Below are positions 47,036 to 58,984 of a stretch of 64,000 nucleotides of DNA, piece after piece. A program made the translations under genes and the position numbers. Location: contig NC_080171.1 in NCBI RefSeq assembly GCF_950295315.1, forward strand, positions 33,472,361 through 33,536,360, written 5' to 3'. Source of the stretch: Erinaceus europaeus (taxonomy: Eukaryota > Chordata > Mammalia > Eulipotyphla > Erinaceidae). Every line of letters begins with the position of its first letter. Within the stretch, counting starts at the first letter, position 1. The notes below the pieces were generated by a model that was not told where the DNA came from, did no database searches, and saw only the letters and a list, made by a program, of their open reading frames with translations.

Positions 47036-47169
47036 AAGGTTCTTTTTTGTTGTTGTGAGTTTGGGGTTTGGGGCCTGAGCATTGTTCATCTCTGACAATT
47101 AATGTTGTCAGATACTGAAGCTGGGATTTTTGTATGAAAATCCTGTGTGGGGAACTGGGAGGTGGCACA

Positions 47170-47288
47170 CCCATACCAACAAGAGCACTGCTCAGTTCTG
47201 GCTTATGATAGTGCTGGGGACTGACCCTGGGACTTCAATGTCTGAGGCACGTCTTTTGCATAACTATTATGCTACCTCCCAAGCCCCA
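47170..47288 (-). mobile_element. Second-family SINE, minus
   Basis: agagcactgctcagttctgg ... gggactgaccctgggactt ... tatgctacctcccaagcccc. A poorer copy lies just upstream at about 47045-47140. Confidence 0.6.
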
Positions 47289-47317
47289 ACCAGCAGAGAT
47301 TCTTTATCTGGTTTTTT

Positions 47318-47477
47318 TTTTTATCTAGTTTATTTTTTATCATTTATTTACTTTGGACCATGGCAGAAACTGAGAGAAAACGGGGAGACAGAAAGAGAGA
47401 AAGACAAATACTGCTACAGTACTGCTTCACTACTCACAAAACTTCCCTCTGGAGGTGGGGACTTGGGGCTTGAATCT
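47318..47477 (-). mobile_element. tRNA SINE truncated by an L1
   Basis: The body ends at cttggggcttgaatc where the L1 poly(T) begins, so the head was displaced or lost on L1 insertion. Confidence 0.7.
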
Positions 47478-48097
47478 TTTTTTTTATTATTTCTTTATTG
47501 AGGAATTAATGTTTTACATTCGACAGTAAATAAAATAGTTTGTACATGCATAACATTTCTCAGTTTTCCATATAACAGTACAACCCCCTTTCGGTCCCCT
47601 GTCATCCTTCTTGGACCTGTATCCTCTGCCCCTCACCCCACCCCCACCCCCAGAGTCTTTTACTTTGGTGCAATACGCCAATTCCAGTTCAGGTTCTACT
47701 TGTGTTTTCTCTTCTGATCTTGTTTTTCAACTTCTGTCTGAGAGTGAAATCATCCCACATTCATACTTCTATTTCTGACTTATTTCACTTAACATGAATT
47801 TTTCAAGGTCCATCCAAGGTCTGCTAAAAACAGTGAAGTAACCTTTTTTATAGCTGAGTAGTATTCCATTGTGTATATATACCACAACTTGCTCAGCCAC
47901 TCATCTGTTGTTGGACATCTGGGTTGCTTCCAGGTTTTGGCTATTACAAATTGTGCTGCTAAGAACATATGTGTACACAGATATTTTTAGATGGGTGTGT
48001 TGGGTTCCTTAGGATATATCCCCAGGAGAGGAATTGCAGGATCATAGGGTAGGTCCATTTCTAGCCTTCTGAGAGTTCTACAGACTGTTGAATCAGT
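47478..48097 (-). mobile_element. 5'-truncated L1, minus
   Basis: Poly(T), then ttctttattgaggaattaatg, cttttactttggtgcaatacgcc, and ORF2 C-terminal coding sequence in reverse complement (frame reading MDLPYDPAIPLLGIYPKE). About 620 bp; no complete protein. Confidence 0.85.
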
Positions 48098-48134
48098 TTT
48101 GTTGTGTGTTGGAAAATGTGTGCTTAACCAGATG

Positions 48135-48135
<1 letters not shown>

Positions 48136-48194
<59 letters not shown>
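48136..48194. repeat. (CA)n microsatellite
   Basis: About 30 uninterrupted CA units. Confidence 0.98.
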
Positions 48195-48197
<3 letters not shown>

Positions 48198-48920
48198 GAG
48201 GATCTTAAAGACCTGTTCCCAGAATCTGGCTTCCCTACTAAGTTGAGAAACTCCCACTTTCAATTAAGTTACTTGAGTGTCTAACTTTTCCCTATAAAAT
48301 GAGGATTTTAACAATGCAAGTAATGCTGTTTATGTGTTGAAGGTTCTTACATACTTGATATTCTTCTGAGTTTTATATTTGTGTATATTAACTTAATATA
48401 AATCCTGTGAAGAAGGTACTTATTTTTATTTCAGAGAAAACTGGAAACATAGAAATATAACTTGCTTAAGGTCATTTGAACCTCAGTGATATGAATTAAC
48501 TTTATATGTATGTGTATAAAAATGTATGTGTCCAGGGAGAGAATTTGTCACACACTGCAGACTATAAATATACACTGAGTGCGATCTACAGGCTTTGATC
48601 TTTTTGATCTCTGACTGTAAAAAACATCTCCAGTTTATTGTCCTTAAGCTTTGATTTTAGTCACTTCTTTCTTTAATCTATTTTCCAAATGTGAATCATG
48701 TTAGCTTATCATACTGCTCCAGATGTTCAGGATAACTTTCCCAATTTATAAAATTCCAAATATACCAAGCAGGACATATCTCTCTGGGCTGAATGTGAGC
48801 CACAGGTTATCTGTGTGTAAACTGTAGTATCATAGAACTGACTCAGTTTCATATCACACTTTATGGGATAATAATTTATTGAAATGTTGAGAAAAGTATG
48901 CAGTTATAAACAAGATCAGA
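48195..48920. other. Unassigned sequence
   Basis: No gene or repeat recognised. Confidence 0.35.
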
Positions 48921-48924
48921 GCTG

Positions 48925-49035
48925 GAAGATAAGCAGTGGTAGTACACTAGGTCCCAGAGATCCTTGTTTTATCACCAGCACCATCATCTGTCAGAACCAA
49001 GCAGTGCTGTGGGATCTTTTTCTCTCTTTCCATGA
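48925..49035 (+). mobile_element. Second-family SINE, plus, short
   Basis: agcagtggtagtacactagg...gttttatcaccagcacc; degraded. Confidence 0.4.
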
Positions 49036-49743
49036 AAATAATACATATTTTTAAAACAAATTTAAAAAACAATAATATTTCTACTGTCACTTCAGAGTAT
49101 TGCCTTTATAATTAAGGATGGCATGAGACATGAAATGTTCATGAATTCCCTAAAGTATTTGCAAGCATGTAATTTGTCTCTGCCATGAAATAAGTTCCTT
49201 GGTTTGAGTTAAATTCATAAAACAATAAATATCAAACCAAAGACCGGTTTTAGTTAATAGTTTTTCTACCACTGCTGTAGCATTGGCATATCTAGTCAAA
49301 TAGCATTTGGTTCAATTACTAAACATATAGACAATAACAAAGAAAACAGCTTAGATTTTGGGGCAGATGTATAAATAGCATTTGGAATGCCATAAAAGGC
49401 AGTGCAGACTTTGGAGGACTCAATGAATTCCTTCTAGAAATTTAATGCGATTTACAAGAGATACACTGTAAAATAACTTGGTCAGAAATTGTGTTGGTTC
49501 CACGGCAAAGCTAGTTGTGCTTTAGTTCCTTCACTATCCCCTAGGAACACATGTGATGGGAAGAAATATCCCATCTGATAGAAAATAAGTACAAGTCCAA
49601 AAGTCAAGAGAAAGGAAGTTCATTATCCTGATTTTAAATCCAACTTCTGATCTTGTGCATCCTTATTTCTTTTTACAGATTGTGTAGCATTCAAGTGATA
49701 ACACCAGTCAGGAAGATAGATAGATTAAAAAATTGAGTAAAGA

Positions 49744-50027
49744 GGGGAGTCCGGTGGTAGCGCAGCGGGTTAAGCGCATGTGGTGCAATGAGCAAGGACC
49801 AGTGTAAGGATCCCAGTTAGAGCCCTCGGATCCCCGCCTGCAGGGGAGTCGCTTCACAGGCAGTGAAGCAGATCTGCAGGTGTCTTTCTCTCCCCCTCTC
49901 TGTCTTCCCCTCCTCTTTCCATTTCTTTCTGTTCTATCCAACAACAATGACATAAATAACAATAACAACAATAATAACTACAATAAAAAAACAAGGGCAA
50001 CAAAAGGGAAAATAAATAAATACATAA
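49744..50027 (+). mobile_element. tRNA SINE with 18-bp perfect duplication
   Basis: Flanked by taaaaaattgagtaaaga at 49726-49743 and 50028-50045. The head (cggtggtagcgcagcgggtt) is close to consensus, so this is one of the youngest insertions here. Confidence 0.94.
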
Positions 50028-50469
50028 TAAAAAATTGAGTAAAGAAAGGATAGGGGCTCATTCTTGTTTGCATATTTGACATCTTTGTCAGCTCTGTCGT
50101 TTTCTGAAAATATAGTATCATTTTTCATAGTTTGGGCTAGACGGTGAATGGTGGCATTTGTTTGTTTCATTGTGGTAACAGTGGTTTAAAAAAATTATAT
50201 GTTTTAGGGGTATGGTTTTACATCTCTTCAAAACATGTGCTACCAAACCAAAAACATAAATAAAGTGGTAGTATCCCTGACCACAGCACAGGGGACTCCT
50301 TCAACCTTTTCAAACCCTTCTCCCCCTCCTTTGGATCTTAAATATATATATATTTACTGGGAGAGAGAGAAGACAATATTCAGCTATTCAGCTCTGGCAT
50401 CAGGTGGTTTTTCAGACATGGAAGTTGAAGCCCTACAACTGAGATATCTCCCCAGTCCTTCCTTCCCCA

Positions 50470-51590
50470 GTATTAACCTTAGCCTTACAGTCTATAGCTT
50501 TGATTTTATCAATTCTTTTTCTTTGTTTCTTTGTACCCCATATATGAGTGAGATCACCCTGTGTTTGTATTTTTCCTTCTGACCTATTCTGCTTAGTATG
50601 ATCCCTTTCAAGCTCTATCCATATTGAAGTAAAAGGCAAGATTTCAACTCTTCATATTGCTGTGTAGAATTCCATTATATAAATATACTACACGTTCTTT
50701 AACCACTCATTAGGCATCTGAATTGTTTATGCATCTTGGCTACTGTAAATGGCACCTCAATGAGCACAGGTGTATGTATCCTTTTAGACATGGAGTTTTG
50801 TAGGATGTCCGTGCGTGTGGGCGGGCATGTGTACATGTGTGCGTGCGTGTGTGCACACCTGGAGTAGAATCACTGGATCATAATGTAATTTTATTTATTT
50901 TAATTTTTTTGAAGAAACTTCATAATGTATTACATAGAAACTTTGAACCACTTTACATTCTCATCAGTGTACAAGGGTTGTTTTTTCTCCACACTTCACC
51001 AGTATTTTTTGTTCTGACTTTGGCATTGTCAGAGGTGTGAGGAGAAATCTCATTGTCATTTTGATTTACATTTCCCCGATTAAAAAAAAAAGTGGAAATG
51101 AGCATATTTTTCATGTACCTATTGACTAAGTATATGTCTTCTTTTGTTAAATACTCATTAATGCAACTGTAAATTGGATTTTTTCTTGATTTATTTCTCT
51201 TCTACTTTATTACTTGCATACAGAGATGAAACAGATTTATGCATTAGCATTGTAGCCTTCTATTTTGCTATACTGGCACACTGTTTCTAAAATGTTTTTA
51301 GTGGAATCTCTAGGGTTTTCTGTGTGGAATGTATTGTTATATCATTTGTAGAAAGTACTCATTGTACCTTTTCTTTTCAAATTGTTTCCCTTTTATTTTA
51401 TTTCTTTATCTTTCCTAAATTCTCTGGCTAGGTCTTCACTCCTATGTTGAATAATACTGGTGAGACTAAACATCCTTGTATCATTTCTGATTTTAGAGAG
51501 GAATATTTCAGCTTTTCTTCACTGAATGTATTAGTATGAGGTTGTTCTATGTAGTCTTTACTATGTTGAAGTATGTCCCATTTTACTGAG
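50470..51590 (-). mobile_element. Old L1 ORF2 body, minus
   Basis: Reverse-complement ORF2 motifs: gtgtagaattccattata, tttacattctcatcagtgta, actaaacatccttgtatc. Decayed, no intact frame. Confidence 0.7.
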
Positions 51591-51924
51591 GTTTTTTTTT
51601 TTTTGCCTCCAGGGTTATTGCTGGGGCTCAGTGCCTGTACTACTAATCTACTACTCCTGAAGGCCATTTTTTTCCCCTTTTGTGGCCCTTGTTTATCAGT
51701 GTTGTTGCTACTATTATTGTTGTCCTTGTTGTTGGATAGAACAGAGAGAAACTGAGAGAGATGGAGAGATAGAGAGGGGAGAGAAAGACAGATACCTGCA
51801 GACCTGTTTTACCGCATGTGAAGCGACGCAGGTGGGGAACCTGGGGCTTGAACCAGGATCCTTATGCCAGTCCTTATGCTTTATGCCATGTGCGCTTAAC
51901 CCACTGTGCTACCACCCGACCCCC
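51591..51924 (-). mobile_element. tRNA SINE, long form, minus
   Basis: Poly(T), gcctccagggttattgctgg ... gtgctaccacccgacccc. Inserted in the old L1. Confidence 0.88.
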
Positions 51925-52595
51925 TGAGCTTTTTTTTTTTCTTTTTCTTTTATGACAAATGGATGTCGAATCTTACCCAGAGCTTCTATGGATCTAATGG
52001 CAATAATAATCTGTATGGAAAGTGAATATCCTTAACTAGAAAACAATTACATGCCTATTAGCAGTGGAGATGTGTACAGAGGCTAGGAATACACAGGATT
52101 TCCAAATCATGCCCATATCCAGCAGCCTCAAAAAACTATATCTGTAGTCTGTATAAGTAGAAGCAGTTTCCCTTTTTGTGTATACAAGCTCTAATAAGAG
52201 GTATGCGTGTAGCAGCTTGGGATAACTTCATAGTGAGTGAAGAATTTACTTCAGATGATTATATGTTCAGTGAAATAATTAAAGAGGTAAGACAACTTCC
52301 AGCTGGTTTCACACATATGCAGAAATCTAGAGAATTGGGACACAGGAACCTGAAAAACAAACAAATGAAAACATCAAGTAAACAAACTGTTTCTAATAGT
52401 TTGTGGAAACTATGGTGGTTATTGTTGGGAGGATGAGTATATGTATCTTTGGTGGTGGGTGTGGTGTGGAACTATACTCTGTAATCTTACATTCTTATAA
52501 AGCACTATTAATCACAATGCCTTGAAAGAAAAAAATTATCTCAGGTTGGAAAATATGGCATAGACAGTTCTTGTTGGAAATCTTGTTTATAGGTT

Positions 52596-52774
52596 TTTTT
52601 TTATCACAAAATAGAAATAAGTATGGACTATCCAATGGGGTGTCTAAAATATTTTCTCACAGTTTGGAACCCATTTATAAAGCTACTAAGAAATTATTTG
52701 GACAGAATGAAGTTGATTCTTCATCATCATCTAGAACGGATAGTAAAGTAGTTGGATTTAAAATCCATCAATAA
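52596..52774 (+). other. Open segment of unknown nature
   Basis: Reads NKYGLSNGVSKIFSHSLEP, then a Lys-rich and Ser-rich stretch to a stop, preceded by a T-run and an ag like an acceptor. I recognise no family. It could be an exon relic, retrocopy fragment or chance. Confidence 0.2.
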
Positions 52775-52879
52775 CTCAGAAGTAGTAATAGGTGTGACTT
52801 AAAAAAGAAGAGAAAGCAGGACCACAGAAAAAAATGGGCAAGAAAACAGAGAGGGGGGGAGGGAGGGAGAGAGAGAAAG

Positions 52880-53480
52880 AGTTAGAAATAATAGTCAACC
52901 CATATCGTGGTCTTGGGAGAACTACTGCAGCTTCCAATGGAGGGAATAGGGACAGAGAACTCTGGTTATGAAAACGATGTGGAATTATACCCCTGTTATA
53001 TAATAAAAAAATATATAAATATAAACAAATAATTTTGGTCCATATCCCTAGAGGGTGGGCGGGAGTAGGGGGAGATAAGGGAAGATAACCAGAGGGCCCT
53101 GGACCTAATTTCACCAGGACCTAAAATGTTTGTCAACAGGAATCTTTGTTTTTATATCATTACTAAAAAGGAAGCAAATATGGAAAGCACCAGAGGAAGT
53201 TAGGCACTGTTCCACTTATCTGAGAGAGAAGAGGAAAAATAAGGGAGTAATAGGTGTAGGTGTGACTTAGGAAGGAAGTGAAGGTAGAAAAAAATGGGCA
53301 AAATTGTATAGATATAGACAGATATAGGTATAAAGTCAATCCATATATGTGGTGTTGGGAGAACTATTGCAGTTTCCTCTGGAGAGGGATGGAGACACAA
53401 AACTCTAGTGGTGGGAATGGTATAAAATTATACCCTATTATTTAAAAATTTTGTAAATCACTATTAAAAATACAAATTTA
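52880..53480 (+). mobile_element. L1 3' UTR pieces, plus
   Basis: Repeated endings ggaattatacccctgttat (about 52980) and gtggtgggaatgg...attataccctatta (about 53430) each run into A-rich tails, so two overlapping copies are likely. Confidence 0.6.
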
Positions 53481-53567
53481 AAAAAGAGTCCTGGTTCTGT
53501 TCCTCAGGCATAGTCATGATGTCATACCTAATGCCAAAGATCTAATTGACATAAAAAACATACTCTA

Positions 53568-55730
53568 ACTTTGAAAAGTCCTTTTGTTATGGTTTGCTGT
53601 ACAGTACCAGTATCTTGTATATAGCTGTGCTACTGGATGCTTCTGATCTACTTGGTCTAGGCTTTTGAGAGAGTCCGCATATCAAATACACAGCCTATAT
53701 ATTAAAAAGATTCAGTTAGTGTTTTGAAAAACTTTGAGACATACAATTGATTTTCCCCCTCTCATATTAATTAACTAGTGATTTATATGTCCACATTTTT
53801 CTAGGAGTGTACATAAACACCATTCCCACCACCAAAAGACTGTGACCCATCCCTCCCACCCACTCCCACCCCCCACTCGCCCAGGAAGCTGCATGTCTAC
53901 CCCTCACCACAGGGTTTTTACTTTGGTGCCCTACTTACAATTTGGTCAGATCCTGCTTTTAGTTTCCCTTTCAGATCTTCTTATTCAACTTCTGTTGATG
54001 AGTGGGATCATCCCATACTCATCTTTATCTTTCTGACTTAGCTCACTTAACATAATTCCTTCTAGCTCTGTCCAAGATGGGTCAGAGAAGGTGGGTTCAT
54101 TGTTCTTGATAACTGCATAGTATTCCATTGTGTATATATACCACAGCTTTCTCAGCCACTCATCTGTTGTTGGGCACCTGGGTTGCTTCCAGGTTTTAGC
54201 TATTATGAATTGTGCTGCTATGAACATAGGAGTACACACCTCTTTTTGGTTGGGTGTTATGGAGTCCTTGGGGTATAAGCCCAGGAGAGGAATTACTGGA
54301 TCATATGGAAGGTCCATGTCTAGCCTTGTGAGAGTTTTCCAGACTGCTCTCCACAGAGGCTGTACCAATTTACATTCCCACCAGCAATGTAAAAGGGTTC
54401 CTCTGTCCCCACAACCTCTCCAGCATTTGTTACTGCTGTCCTTTTTGATGTATGCCATTCTTACAGGAGTGAGGTGGTATCTTAGTGTTGTCTTAATTTG
54501 CATTTCTCTGACAATCAGTGACCTAGAGCAGTCTTTCATATATTTGTTAGCCTTTTGGATATCCTCTGAGGTGAATGTTTTGTTCATATCCTCTGCCCAT
54601 TTTTGGATGGGGTCATTTGCTTTTTTGGTGCTAAGTTTGCTGAGCTCTTTATATATTTTGGTGATTAGTTTCTTGTCTGATGTATGGCATGTGAAGATCT
54701 TCTCCCATTCTGTGAGGGGTCTCTTTGTTTATTTAATAGTTTATTTGGATGTGCAGAAGCTTTTCAATTTGATGTATTACCAAATAATGTGATGATAACA
54801 TTAACTATCGATTGTCTTTTTGAAGACAATCGATTGTCTTTTTGAAGACAGCAGGAACCTCACATCTCCACTATAGAGCCCCTACTTCCCCCAGTCCTGA
54901 AACCCTTGGATAGGGCGCACTTTCCCGTATGCCTCTCCCAATCCATATCAAATAATATTGCATCCGCCGATCACAACCTAACCAACGCAACGATTGCCAC
55001 CTCAACATGCTTCACTTCAGACTGTGTCCAGAGACTTCATGTGTGGAATGACAACCCTTCAGCTTCATTACTCGGGTGAGACCTTTCCTTTCATAGTATA
55101 CTTTAATTTCATCTCAGGTGGTTCACTTTCTAACAAAGTCCCAAAACCTAGATATACACCAGTTTCTGTGAGAGAGAGCATATCTTCACACGTATCTATA
55201 AACTACTGCAAAATATATACCTGAAAGCAGAAGTACACTAGAGTTTGCAGTGAGTACCCCCCTAACACTTCCTCTCCACTATTCCAAGCTTTGGGTCCAT
55301 GATTGCTCAACAATTTGTTTGGCTTCATATGTTAACTCTCTTTTCAGTCACCAGGTTCCAGATGCCATCAGGATGCCAGCCAGGCTTCCCTGGATTGAAG
55401 ACCCCACCAATGTGGCCTGGAGCTCAGCTTCCCCAGAGACACACCTTACTGGGGAAAGAGAGGGGCAGACTGGGAGTATGGACCAACCAGTTAATGCCCA
55501 TGTTCAGCGGGGAAGCAATTGCAGAAGCCAGACCTTCTACCTTCTGCAACCCACAATGACCCTGGGTCCATGCTCCCAGAGGGATGGAGAATGGGAAAGC
55601 TATCAGGGGAGGGGGGTGGGATATGGAGATTGGGTGGTGGGAATTGTGTGGAGTTGTACCCCTCCTACCCTATGGTTTTGTTAATTAATCCTTTCTTAAA
55701 TAAATTAAAGAAAAAAAAAGGAAAGAAAAA
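53568..55730 (+). mobile_element. L1 with 5' inversion and target-site duplication
   Basis: The left part, 53568 to about 54779, is L1 in reverse orientation. It has an ORF2 C-terminal frame of 200 codons (54587..53985, minus) with [18 protein letters not shown] and [10 protein letters not shown], followed by the G-rich start of the 3' UTR. The right part (about 54780-55730) is the rest of the L1 3' UTR on plus and ends in poly(A). aaaaaacatactcta flanks the whole at 53553-53567 and at the poly(A) end, 55731-55745. This is the structure expected from twin priming. The polymerase is a C-terminal fragment only. Confidence 0.82.
54807..54850. repeat. 22-bp perfect tandem repeat in an L1
   Basis: Two 22-nt units beginning atcgattgtc (54807 and 54829) lie about 30 nt from the inversion junction. 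Confidence 0.95.
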
Positions 55731-55745
55731 AAAAAACATACTCTA

Positions 55746-56440
55746 GAATGTGCCCATGCAGCAAAAGGTTGCCCTATAATACCTGCACTATTACCATTAG
55801 ATTGGTGCCAGTATCCATGGAAAGATAAGGTAAGTGAAGGGCACTGTCAAAACTATCCCAACAGTGTCAAAGATGCCACCGAAAGTCAAAAAATAGACTA
55901 TGGGATGACATCACACAGAAACAGCAAATGGGGAAATGCTCTACAGAGCTGTAGCAAAGGTAGAAAAATCTGAAATCTAGTGAAAGAAGTAGCCAGATGC
56001 CTCTACAAAAAAAAAAAAAATCTCTACAGTCATTTTTTTTTTTTTTGTAAGGGTAAAGGAATGAACAGAATCACCTCAAAGTGTTTTGTAGAAAGTTTTT
56101 GAGTCTCATGAAACATATCCTACCCTAAATAGATAACAGTTGGTTTTACCCTGTGAATTTTGGATTTGGAGGCTTTACATCCTCATTCAACTAATGCCAT
56201 TTGAAGAATGAGGGAGTCTACCAAAGCATCCTGCTTGATTTGATTACAAAGTAAAAGGTCACTAACATAATGAACAAGGGTGAAGCCCTGAAAGAAAAAA
56301 AAAAAAAGCTATAGAATCTAAGTCTGCCTTAAAGATTTGAGAAAAATATTTAGCAAAATTCACAATACCACTGGTACATTCAGGTCTATGTTGTGTTCCT
56401 TTAAAGAAAAATAAGAGATGGGTCCTGAAATGAGTGAAGC
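55746..56440. other. Unassigned sequence
   Basis: Only A- and T-runs (56007-56045, 56290-56307) stand out. Confidence 0.35.
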
Positions 56441-57149
56441 CTAGAATGTTCTATGACATGGAATTCAAGCACAGACCTACAGGGATGCCGAAGTTACACA
56501 GGTTCCTGCACTGAATATGAATAAATCAGATTGATGGGCTCTACAATTAATGGTATTTATATACTTTTCCCATATTTGGGAACTACTTTCTGCCCTGATG
56601 CAGCTTTCTAGTTCTATTTCCAACTCTTGACATCATCTCCCCAGACAATAACTTTAGCTCAAATGCGTGTTAGCTATAGGGCTCGAAAAAAAAATTAATA
56701 GTCATAGGCCCCTTAGAATATACCTGAAATAGACTTTCTAGATTTTTCCAAAGTGGAAACCCTCAAATATCATCTACTTTATTCTTACCTTTAGGTTCCT
56801 GATTATTAAATTGTTCTGCTTTATATCTTAATGCTTTTCAGTCACCAAGTTGCAGTTGCTACCATAATGCCAACCTGATCTTCCTGAGCAGATGACCTCA
56901 CCAGTGTATTCTGGAACCCCACCTCTCCAGAGCTCTGCCCCACTAGGGAAAGATAGAAATGGGCTGGGAGTATGGATCAACCTATCAATACCCATTGTCA
57001 GCGGAGAAGCAATCACAGAGGCCGGATCTCCCACCTTCTGCACCCCATAATGATCCTGGGTCCATACTCCTAGAGGGATAAAGAATAAGGAACCTTCCAA
57101 TGGAGAGGACTGGATATGGAACTCTAGTGGTGGTAAATGTATGAAATTG
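56441..57149 (+). mobile_element. L1 3' UTR, plus
   Basis: Has the ordered blocks gaatatgaataaatcag, gcagctttctagttct, agttgcagttgctacc and ctagtggtggtaaatg; truncated by the adjoining LTR. Confidence 0.68.
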
Positions 57150-57365
57150 TGTTCTAATTAAAATAAAAAAGATTTGGCTGTGTCACGACTGGGAGCGGGT
57201 TTAAACAATCAAAGCATGATTATGGCAGTACAATAGTGCAGGACATAATATATTAGGTACCACAAAATAAGAATTTATAGGCAGGGGTAAATAAGTCAGT
57301 CTCATAAGCCCATGAATTAGTTACCAAAAGTTCATCCTCATGAAATAAACAATTACTGGCAGAGG
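57150..57365 (-). mobile_element. Partial LTR, minus
   Basis: The reverse complement of the 3' half of the LTR at 60855-61374, sharing ataggcaggggtaaataag and cataagcccatgaattag. Cut short by a SINE. Confidence 0.7.
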
Positions 57366-57558
57366 TATAAGCAGAGAGAAATCAAGAGAGGAGGGAAGAC
57401 AGAGGGGGAGAGAAAGATAGACACTTGCAGACCTGCTTCACTGCTTGTGAAGCGACCCCCCTACAGTTGAGGAGCTGGGGACTTGAACCAGTATCTTTAC
57501 ACCAGTCCTTGTGCTTTGCACCATGTGTGCTTAACCTGCTGTGCTACCACCTGGCCCT
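57366..57558 (-). mobile_element. tRNA SINE fragment, minus
   Basis: Tail missing; begins agcagagagaaatcaagag and ends ctaccacctggccc. Confidence 0.78.
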
Positions 57559-57859
57559 GGATTCTGTGATTCTTAAATCCTATGTGGGTGGGTAGATATA
57601 GTTTCCATTTGAATTAAATTTACCTTTCTTTTCAAATAGCAAGATTGAATTGTAGGATGCATAAGGAAGTACAGATAAGCACTCCCAACTCTAAGAGGGA
57701 TTCTACTATCAGTGCTCTATCTCATTCTTTGTTTTATTTTTCTGTTACCAAGGTCATAGCACTCCATTTGGTGTACCCAAGATACTTATTGCTGACCTGA
57801 CTGCCCAACCACATTAACTTAAATGTATTCCTCATCATATTAGAAATTAATAGGTTTCT

Positions 57860-58046
57860 TTGGTGCAATAAACCTGGGGTGGGTGGGTGGGGAGAATACA
57901 GGTCCATGAAAGATGATGAATGACATAGTGGAGGTTGTATTGTTAAATGGAAATCTGGGGAATGTTATGCATGTACAAACTATTGTATTTACTGTTGAAT
58001 GTAAAACATTAATTCCCCAATAAAGAAATAAAATTATAAAAAAAAA
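57860..58046 (+). mobile_element. L1 3' end with 18-bp perfect duplication
   Basis: Flanked by agaaattaataggtttct at 57842-57859 and 58047-58064. Contains gtacaaactattg and ends cccaataaagaaat plus poly(A). Extreme 5' truncation (about 187 bp). Confidence 0.93.
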
Positions 58047-58272
58047 AGAAATTAATAGGTTTCTATGTTCTGGAGCACTGGAGTTTACTCCTATATGCCT
58101 ACGAAAATTTATAAGAATTTCTTTCCAGGCAGCATTCAGAAGAAAGAGTGTTCAACCTGTGAAGTTTCTCCTAGATGACTCACCAAATTGTACAGATGTG
58201 TGTGTGTCGGGGGGTGACTTCCACTTCTCAGGGTTCTTCTCAAACTGGAAAATTAATCAAAACAGCATTAGA

Positions 58273-58491
58273 GAGGTCAGGTGGTGGCATACTTAGTTGA
58301 GCGTACATGTCGCAATGCGCAAGGACCTGGATTCAAGCCCCCAGTCCCCACCTTCAGGGGGAAAGCTTTGTGTGTGGTAAAGCAGTATTGAAGGTGTCTC
58401 TGTCTCTCTCCCATCTCTACCACCCCCTTCCCTCTTGATTTCTTACTGTCTCTATACAATAAATAAATAAAGATAAATTTAAAAAATAAAG
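58273..58491 (+). mobile_element. tRNA SINE with 12-bp duplication
   Basis: Flanked by aacagcattaga at 58261-58272 and 58492-58503. Confidence 0.9.
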
Positions 58492-58503
58492 AACAGCATT
58501 AGA

Positions 58504-58984
58504 TGGGTTATTAAAGGTAACAGGAACTTAATGTGCACAGGAATAGTACAGGGTCAAGTATACATGGGTGGGAGAGAGTAGTTTATATTCTGAACTAAGA
58601 AATGGGGTAAGGACCCAGGGTACTGAGGAAAAGGGAGGGCAATTCTACATTAGGGAAAGAGTCAGTTACAACTACTTTCTCATAGATTAGGTAATGACAA
58701 TAATTTAGAGGGTGGTAATCTCATTTTGAGTAGGAGTAAGACCATTTCTCTTCGGCTGCTAAGATCTCCATTGTTCTCAGTTCAGAATAACCTGCTTACT
58801 GGAATGAGATGTCTTGAGAAGACCAATTCAGAATCTTAGGGTGATGTTCTTTGAGCACCTTCAATAGACTGCAACTACCTGAATAAAGAAACTAGCCAAA
58901 GAACACATTATGTGAAAATATTGACTTGGAAACTTCATGGGAAAGCTGAATATTAGGTGATTTTAAAATGTGTACGGAGTTCAG
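58504..58984. other. Unassigned sequence
   Basis: No gene or repeat recognised. Confidence 0.35.

Noticed and set aside
54130..54792. 220-codon plus-strand frame
   Set aside because: It is the antisense shadow of the L1 ORF2 fragment on the minus strand.
55250..55684. 144-codon plus-strand frame as a gene
   Set aside because: It lies wholly in the L1 3' UTR, and related frames recur in other copies of that UTR.
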